Shown one piece after another: positions 1 through 5,900 of a stretch of 9,422 bases of DNA (the stretch's first letter is position 1; the number at the start of each line of letters is the position of its first letter). Made by a program: the position numbers and the translations under genes. The notes under the pieces were generated by a model that was not told where the DNA came from, did not search any database, and was given only the letters and a program-made list of their open reading frames with translations. This stretch comes from an uncultured Verrucomicrobiales bacterium. Lineage in GTDB: Bacteria > Verrucomicrobiota > Verrucomicrobiia > Verrucomicrobiales > Akkermansiaceae. Location: positions 1 to 9,422 of the forward strand of contig CALLBE010000049.1 in the NCBI GenBank assembly GCA_938001985.1, in the 5' to 3' direction.

Positions 1-2930
1 CCAGCGACATCTAAAATTGAATCCTCCAATGTCGGCTCTCCTTCCTGTAAAACACCATCCTGGTTTAAATCCTCTACAAAAGCCACCTTCCAGGTCGCCG
101 GCAACCCTGAATGCTGTAACAAATACTGATCATCTGGTTCCGTATGCACGGCTAAATTATCAATTACAAATGGAACATTAATGGCTTCTCCTGCCGATGA
201 GCTAACTTGAATAACCGTATCCGTTCCCGAACCAGAAGGGGCGTCTGAATGATACTTCAAGTCGACTCCGTAAGTTTCAGCTCCTGTATTTCGAACAATA
301 ATTAAATTAGCTTGGGCTGTTGCAGTACGACCCGTAACTGTGGTGAAGGTTACATCCACTAAAAAATCAGCACTATTCTCCTGTGACCTAAATTCAATGG
401 CACGAGCAACTTCCGTGATATGTCTTTCTAATAAACTTCGCCCATTAAACACGGGGTCACTACTGACCTCCAACGGCAACGCCGAACTGTCAAATGTGAT
501 TTCAATAAACTCACGCCCATTACCATTGGCTCCAACCGTTCCATTTCCATAAATGACATCCGCAATTTTATTGCCCTGATAATGCAATTCACTACCCACT
601 TCTGTATAGTCAGCATTGTCAAACTCGATTCGATAGAGTTCATCATTGGTTCCACCTCCATTTCTCTCAATCCTCAAGACACTGCCGTCAAAGTCACCAT
701 ACCTTTGATATGAGAAATCACGAACCTCCAAATCCGCATCAAAATCCTCCCAGTCGGTCTTTAACTGTACCCTCCGATCAAACAAATTATTGATTTGAGG
801 TTGCGCTTCTAAAGGCCCTAATAAAACCGACGGAGTCAGCTCAAATATCAAATTCCTATCATCACCATTGAGAGGATAATCGAGGCTAACATTTGGCAAA
901 GGAACAACACCATTAACCGAAACATTCCCTGAGTGACTTCCATTACTATCTCGCCCTAAGGCTCCATTATCCGTACCTGTCCACGCGGTCGTTGTTATTG
1001 TCTGGGGAGCTGTACTAATCAACCGACCATCACCGCCGATCACGTATAACCGAGTGGTCAAGGATCCTAGATTCTGATTCATAACCAACCGCAAGGCAAT
1101 ATGGCGATCTAAATCTGCATTGGTCAAGGTCACCTCATGAAGAGCCGAAGTGTCCCCCCCCTCTAAATTCAACGCCACTAGGGTATTACCCCGGAGACCT
1201 ATCGTCATCCCTCTAGTCTCTCCACCAAACTCAACGAGCACATAATTATTAGTAAAATCGAAACTGGAGAGCATTTTAAAATTTAAATCAATGGTCGCAT
1301 CATTATTAGCCAACCCGGTATCTTGAGCCCCTGTAGTAATCTCTCCCAAATCAGTTACAATTCCTGTCGCTCTTAGCGTTACAGCAGAATTGAGGTCATC
1401 ACGGTTGACTTGACCAATCAAGATCGCGAGTTCCAGCTGATCCAATTCAAAATCATACAGACCAGCCCCCATAGCCAATGAGACAATCTCAGCTTGGTAA
1501 TCCGCTAATAAGGTCGCTGAGACTTCAGTCGTGGAGACCAAGCTACCATCTAATAAGTCTTGCACCGTAATGTTTGAGGCATTGCCAGCCTGATGAGCGG
1601 CATTAATTTTATCCAAGGCCGTTTGTATCGTGGTGTCAATATCCAGCAAGTCGTAGATTTCTTGTGCAGTGTCGACATCAACCCCATCCGCATTGGCAAT
1701 TCTCTCTCTATAAAACTCCAAATAAGCCTCATTTAAGTTTGGATAAGCTGACGCTCTGAACAGATCATCAATATCTAGATTTGAAGCATCATCATTCTCA
1801 GCCGCATATACGATCAGATCAATTTCACTGGTGTCGATAAAGCTGATTAAAACATCATTCCTAGAAATAACCCCCGGAGAGGAAACCACCCACTCATAAG
1901 TATCTCGGTGGATATAATCGGTCTTGATTCGAATCGCTTGTAAAATCTCTGAGAACTCGGCCGTATTAACCACCCCACCCAAGGTGTTATCAAACGTTAA
2001 AGTGAATTGACCATCAACAATCGTATAGGAAGCGACATCTCGGCCCTGATAAGTCACCACTTTATTCAAGCTATTATCAAAGATCTCTCGGTTATCAGAG
2101 AAAACTCGATACTGATCTTCTGAAACAGCACCCGACTTTCGACCTAAAGTCACGACCACACCATTGTAATCACCATTACTATCAGCTGCGGTGGAGAACC
2201 CTGTAATAGAACTATCTACAATCTCCAGTTGATTGAACTGTAAATCCGGGCCTGTGTTGATATTGGATAAAAACGTTTCAACTAAAATAGGTTGCTGTAA
2301 CAACTCGTCATGATAAAAATTAACCGAGGTGTCGCTATTATCGGGTAAGGTGATAGCGCTACGAAAATTGGCAGCAAAAACATTCTGCCCCGCATAGTTA
2401 CTAGGAGTACTCCCCACACTGGAGCCATTCCCTCCAGACCATAAGTTTGAACTGTGAGTAACATTCTCCGGTCCCGCTCCTATCCCTAAGTCTGCAGCAA
2501 CTCCTAGCAGTCCAGTCCCATCCTCAAGAACAGCGGATAGACCTAATGTCTGAGAATTGTTTGCTGGATCTATTCGATCAATAGTCATCCTCACTGTAAT
2601 CAAAAGACCAACAGCGGAAGGGGGCAAGGTGATCTCTAAGGCACCTCTATTTGCCGCTCCATTATTAGGGCTTTGGCTGTAAAAAATAATTCGATTATTC
2701 TGAAGCGTTAGAGAGGTACCGTGCACGGTTCCCCCTGTCTCAAATAGCATATAAGAATTCGTCGTAATGAATGCAGGCACCCTGAAGCTCACATCCATGG
2801 TTGCGTCATCATCAGAGTATCCATTAGTGCCCAAGGTTGGTTGCGCCCCAGGACCATAGGTGACGGTTTGGGCATTAACTGCATTAAGAAACAAAAAAAC
2901 ACTTAATAAACTTGTAATCAGTAACTTCAT
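1..2930 (-). CDS. Exported multidomain protein with duplicated LamG-like/cadherin-like modules (3' end outside window)
   Basis: I read this frame by hand from the ATG at 2930 to the window edge: about 976 codons with no stop, so the C-terminus is missing. Residues 1-20 are a clear Sec signal peptide (MKLLITSLLSVFLFLNAVNA, cleavage before Gln21). Modules in order: LamG-like beta-sandwich at 23-182; a cadherin-like repeat around 274-337; an acidic, mostly helical stretch at about 375-517; a second LamG-like copy at 525-669; a second cadherin-like copy around 766-849; then from about 875 a DUF11/CARDB-like module with an EF-hand-like loop at 954-965. No cysteine was seen. The start overlaps the stop of the upstream barrel gene by one base, with a weak AAGAG three bases before the ATG, which suggests translational coupling. 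LamG-like folds commonly bind glycans or proteins, so a secreted or surface-attached binding role is inferred. No catalytic motif or anchor is visible. The reading frame is certain; the function is not known. Confidence 0.9.
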   Translation of the reverse strand, partial: MKLLITSLLSVFLFLNAVNAQTVTYGPGAQPTLGTNGYSDDDATMDVSFRVPAFITTNSYMLFETGGTVHGTSLTLQNNRIIFYSQSPNNGAANRGALEITLPPSAVGLLITVRMTIDRIDPANNSQTLGLSAVLEDGTGLLGVAADLGIGAGPENVTHSSNLWSGGNGSSVGSTPSNYAGQNVFAANFRSAITLPDNSDTSVNFYHDELLQQPILVETFLSNINTGPDLQFNQLEIVDSSITGFSTAADSNGDYNGVVVTLGRKSGAVSEDQYRVFSDNREIFDNSLNKVVTYQGRDVASYTIVDGQFTLTFDNTLGGVVNTAEFSEILQAIRIKTDYIHRDTYEWVVSSPGVISRNDVLISFIDTSEIDLIVYAAENDDASNLDIDDLFRASAYPNLNEAYLEFYRERIANADGVDVDTAQEIYDLLDIDTTIQTALDKINAAHQAGNASNITVQDLLDGSLVSTTEVSATLLADYQAEIVSLAMGAGLYDFELDQLELAILIGQVNRDDLNSAVTLRATGIVTDLGEITTGAQDTGLANNDATIDLNFKMLSSFDFTNNYVLVEFGGETRGMTIGLRGNTLVALNLEGGDTSALHEVTLTNADLDRHIALRLVMNQNLGSLTTRLYVIGGDGRLISTAPQTITTTAWTGTDNGALGRDSNGSHSGNVSVNGVVPLPNVSLDYPLNGDDRNLIFELTPSVLLGPLEAQPQINNLFDRRVQLKTDWEDFDADLEVRDFSYQRYGDFDGSVLRIERNGGGTNDELYRIEFDNADYTEVGSELHYQGNKIADVIYGNGTVGANGNGREFIEITFDSSALPLEVSSDPVFNGRSLLERHITEVARAIEFRSQENSADFLVDVTFTTVTGRTATAQANLIIVRNTGAETYGVDLKYHSDAPSGSGTDTVIQVSSSAGEAINVPFVIDNLAVHTEPDDQYLLQHSGLPATWKVAFVEDLNQDGVLQEGEPTLEDSILDVA
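36..71 (-). other. EF-hand-like calcium-binding loop in the left-hand protein
   Basis: Codons 954-965 read DLNQDGVLQEGE. Asp1, Asn3, Asp5, Gly6, a hydrophobic residue at 8 and Glu12 match the twelve-residue EF-hand/dockerin-type loop. It sits in the DUF11/CARDB-like module at the left window edge. The equivalent place in the barrel protein has a similar loop, so calcium-dependent rigidity of the stalk is a reasonable inference, not shown. Confidence 0.5.
384..635 (-). repeat. Cadherin-like module, copy 2 (protein-level repeat)
   Basis: Residues 766-849 repeat the pattern of residues 274-337: YRIEFDN, ELHYQGNKIADVIYGNG, EFIEITFDSS, and the closing ITEVARAIEFRS. Copy 2 is longer by about 20 residues in its middle loop. 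It follows the second LamG-like module after about 95 residues, as copy 1 does, which supports duplication of a two-module unit. Confidence 0.5.
924..1358 (-). repeat. LamG-like module, copy 2 of the duplicated unit (protein-level repeat)
   Basis: This stretch encodes residues 525-669, the second LamG-like copy, about 15 residues shorter than copy 1. It lies directly after the helical spacer and is followed, as copy 1 is, by a cadherin-like module, so the pair was probably duplicated as one unit. The stretch includes an eight-G homopolymer on the coding strand (1154-1161). Confidence 0.75.
1920..2111 (-). repeat. Cadherin-like module, copy 1 (protein-level repeat)
   Basis: Residues 274-337 show the pattern YRVFSDN, then a strand with VTYQGRDVASY, FTLTFDN, and a closing helix-strand EFSEILQAIRIKT. 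This recalls the cadherin-like repeats of large bacterial surface proteins that read roughly G-x-I-G-T, LTITF, then a helix LLRAITY. The same order recurs at residues 766-849. Family assignment is from memory of the pattern and is tentative; the internal similarity is visible directly. Confidence 0.5.
2385..2864 (-). repeat. LamG-like module, copy 1 of the duplicated unit (protein-level repeat)
   Basis: This stretch encodes residues 23-182 of the left-hand protein. It matches residues 525-669 by eye: DDDATMDVSFRVPAF corresponds to NNDATIDLNFKMLSSF, SYMLFETGGTVHGTSLTLQN to NYVLVEFGGETRGMTIGLRG, and NLWSGGNG to TAWTGTDNG. The order and spacing are those of a concanavalin-like (LamG) beta-sandwich. 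The DNA copies have diverged, so this is an old duplication. Confidence 0.75.
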
Positions 2931-5900
2931 TATCTCTTAAGTCTTTTAGCCACTCCCCTCAACGAGTCTTCATCAAACGCCCATCTAAGCTGTAAATAAG
3001 CTCCCTCGTTCCAATACTCTGATTGTTCATAATTAGGGTCATCAAAACCAGCTAAATTATAACCAACCTCAACCTCAAGACCTTCCTGCACGTGATAGAT
3101 AAGCCCAACGCCTGCACCATAGCTTTCGTACTCCGCATCATAAGCACTGAGCCAACGAGCCCCCACCACGCCATCTAAGCGCTTCCATAAAGGGAATAAG
3201 GCTTCCACCACCTTTAAATCCGTATGATTCCAATCTGAATCATCGCCTAACTGAGACCAGCGGCTCGCGTATTTCATGCTGAGTTCTAAAGGCAAATGAC
3301 TGCGCCAGTACCCTTCGAACGAAACCGTATGGTGGTTCAACTGGCTAATTGACTGCAAGGCCCCCGAGCCCAAACCTAAGTTCTCAACTTCGGATTCAAT
3401 TTTGCCTAAAAATACAAACTGATCATCGTCATACGGACGGTAAGCAGCACCCAACTCGTGCTTAAAGTACCACTGATTTTCACTCAACTCATAATCGGAG
3501 TAAGAACCTCTCAAACGGCTGAGGACTGACCACGAAACATTCAACCGAGCTTGATACTCATACTCTGCGTACGTGGTATTTTCATCGTCATAATTGGTGT
3601 GTTGGAATTTAGTTTTCAATAAAACCTCTTGATCCTTTGGCTGCCAATCCAATCCAAAGCCTACCGTATAGTAGTTTCGGCTCGCTCGCCCTGTATTCGA
3701 GCCTCCAGCTCGCTCGTCTTCCGATAAAAACTGGTTCGTTTCAACCGTTGCATTATAACGCCAAGACTCAGTCAGATCTTTATTAAGATTCACCCCATGA
3801 GTAATGGAAGGCGCATCATCCGTGTTCAAAGATTTCTGCCCATATTGGGTGAAATAGTCGATACCATCAGCAATTTGTTTTTCGACTCGCAACTGCAAGC
3901 TCTCTCTCCAATCACCATCGGATCGACGTCGGCTCTTCACACCCAACCGAACTCTAGAACCTTCGGTGACCTGCCAAGAAAACCCAGTTTCAACTTCCGT
4001 TGGTAAATCATAGTCCAACTCTTCAAATGCATACATTCCGCCTAGCTCAAAGGCAACGCTTGAGGTCAAATTATAATTCCAGTCCAACCCAACAGCCGGA
4101 ACCACCTCATTCGGGCCAACGGAAGCGTTTTGTCCCCTGAAACTGCCTAGCTTAAAGGTCAATCTCTGCTTATCAAAGGTCTTGCTCAAACGAGTTAATA
4201 GCAATTGTTTAACCTCTTCAGATTCCAATTCGTACTCATGGTCAAAATCTACGCCTAAAGTCCAGTTCTTAGGTAATTGATGCTCAGACTCCCACCTCAC
4301 AATGCTACGTCCAGACTGAATACCTGAGCCATATTGATTATGGAAAGTCGAGTCCGCTATTTCATAACTAAGCGATTGCTTCTGACCGTCATTTCTAGAC
4401 TCCCATTTGATTTTAAAGGCATCTCCTTCACCATGCTGAACACTCGAGGAACTAGCTGCTTCAATCAAAAAGCGCGTGTGATCATCAATTTCATAAGCAA
4501 GGTCCACTCCCGTCACCTCTGAAGGCTCAATACCAGACTCTTCAGTGAAATAAGTTGTACCTAGAGTGAATTGATCGCGATGCCTCTCAATACGTCCCCC
4601 ATAGGTGTATTGGGCATTATCATAAGAATCCACTTCATACTCAACTCTTACAAAATAAGGATTAAAGTCCTCGTCTGTAGCAGACAATACGGAGTTGAAG
4701 TAAATACGCCCCGTTATATAATCGATATTGTAATCTCGACCTCTCTGTAGCTCTTCCCTACTGATGATTCGAGTTGGGCGGTAGCGTTCGTATTTTTCTA
4801 AAAATATTTTCTCACTGTTAGCCACCAACTCATCTCTGGAAAGTCGATGCGTAGACACAATCTCTGACGTAGCAATCGTCTCCACCCAAGCCGAGGTATT
4901 GTCTTTCGCTCCGAATAAGTTTAATGACCAGCGAGCGCCGGACTCTAAGGTCTTTTCACTACGCCATGTCGCGCCTGTTAACTTACGATTGTGACGAGCC
5001 AACTCCGAGTCTGATAAACCGGTCTCAATGTCACCAAACACAAACTTGTGATTTTCATTATCCAAACGTAAATAAAGAGGCTCTCTCGAACCAAAAGGAT
5101 TGGTTATTTTACTATCATCACCAAACACCTCGTACTGGTTATTCTCTTTCTGGTTACTCAAGTTAAAGTCGCGACCATCGCTCAAGTCTCTCCGAGAATC
5201 AAAGCCAATGGTGGCTTGCCAAGAACCAGATTTCGTAACAGGACCTTGGGCTAAGAAACTCAAATGCTGCTGATCTCTTGATTGGAAGTTAGGTCTTTCC
5301 ACTTCCTTCCCCACCCGTTGATCGAAGACCCCCGCAACTTGCCAGGTCTTGTTAGCCGGTCTAAAAACAATAGGAAGCTTCGAAGTCGTTTCATTGAAAA
5401 CCACCGTTAGCAACCTGGTTTCGGGAAGGTCTGCCTTTGATAATTTAATGATGGCTTTGATATCTTTAATCTGCACCTGGTGGCCTTCGGCCGAAGGCCT
5501 AAAGTCTCTGGATTCAATCTCGCCCTTATCAATCGAGATATTTAAAACACGGTTCTCCCCTGTGGCTAAACCGTACTTATCATGAAGCTCAATTTTTAAA
5601 TCTACATTACTTTGACCATCCGCAATTAAAGGGCCATTAACTGGCGTTACGACCACCTTCACAGGCTTGCCGGTTCGGTAAACCTCAATGGTCTCCTCAA
5701 CCACCTCGCCACGCAGGGGTTTATAACTCAAGGTCAGGCTATTTTTTCCTTCACGAAGCGGAATCCCTACCAACTGTTGCTGAATCTTACGTTTTTTAGG
5801 AAAGACCAATTTATTACCATAATGTTGCTGATCAACCACTTCTCCATTGATCAAAATTGTTGGCTTAGCGGTCATTGGGTACCTCACCACCGCAGTGACG

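Noticed and set aside
340..552. Open frame on the plus strand opposite the LamG-like gene
   Set aside because: It lies wholly antisense to a continuous minus-strand frame with clear protein motifs. Its translation is low in pattern and it has no ribosome site.
428..2464. Three short minus-strand frames (428-670, 1550-1732, 2282-2464)
   Set aside because: They share one alternative frame within the LamG-like gene, whose main frame is open throughout. They have no motifs.
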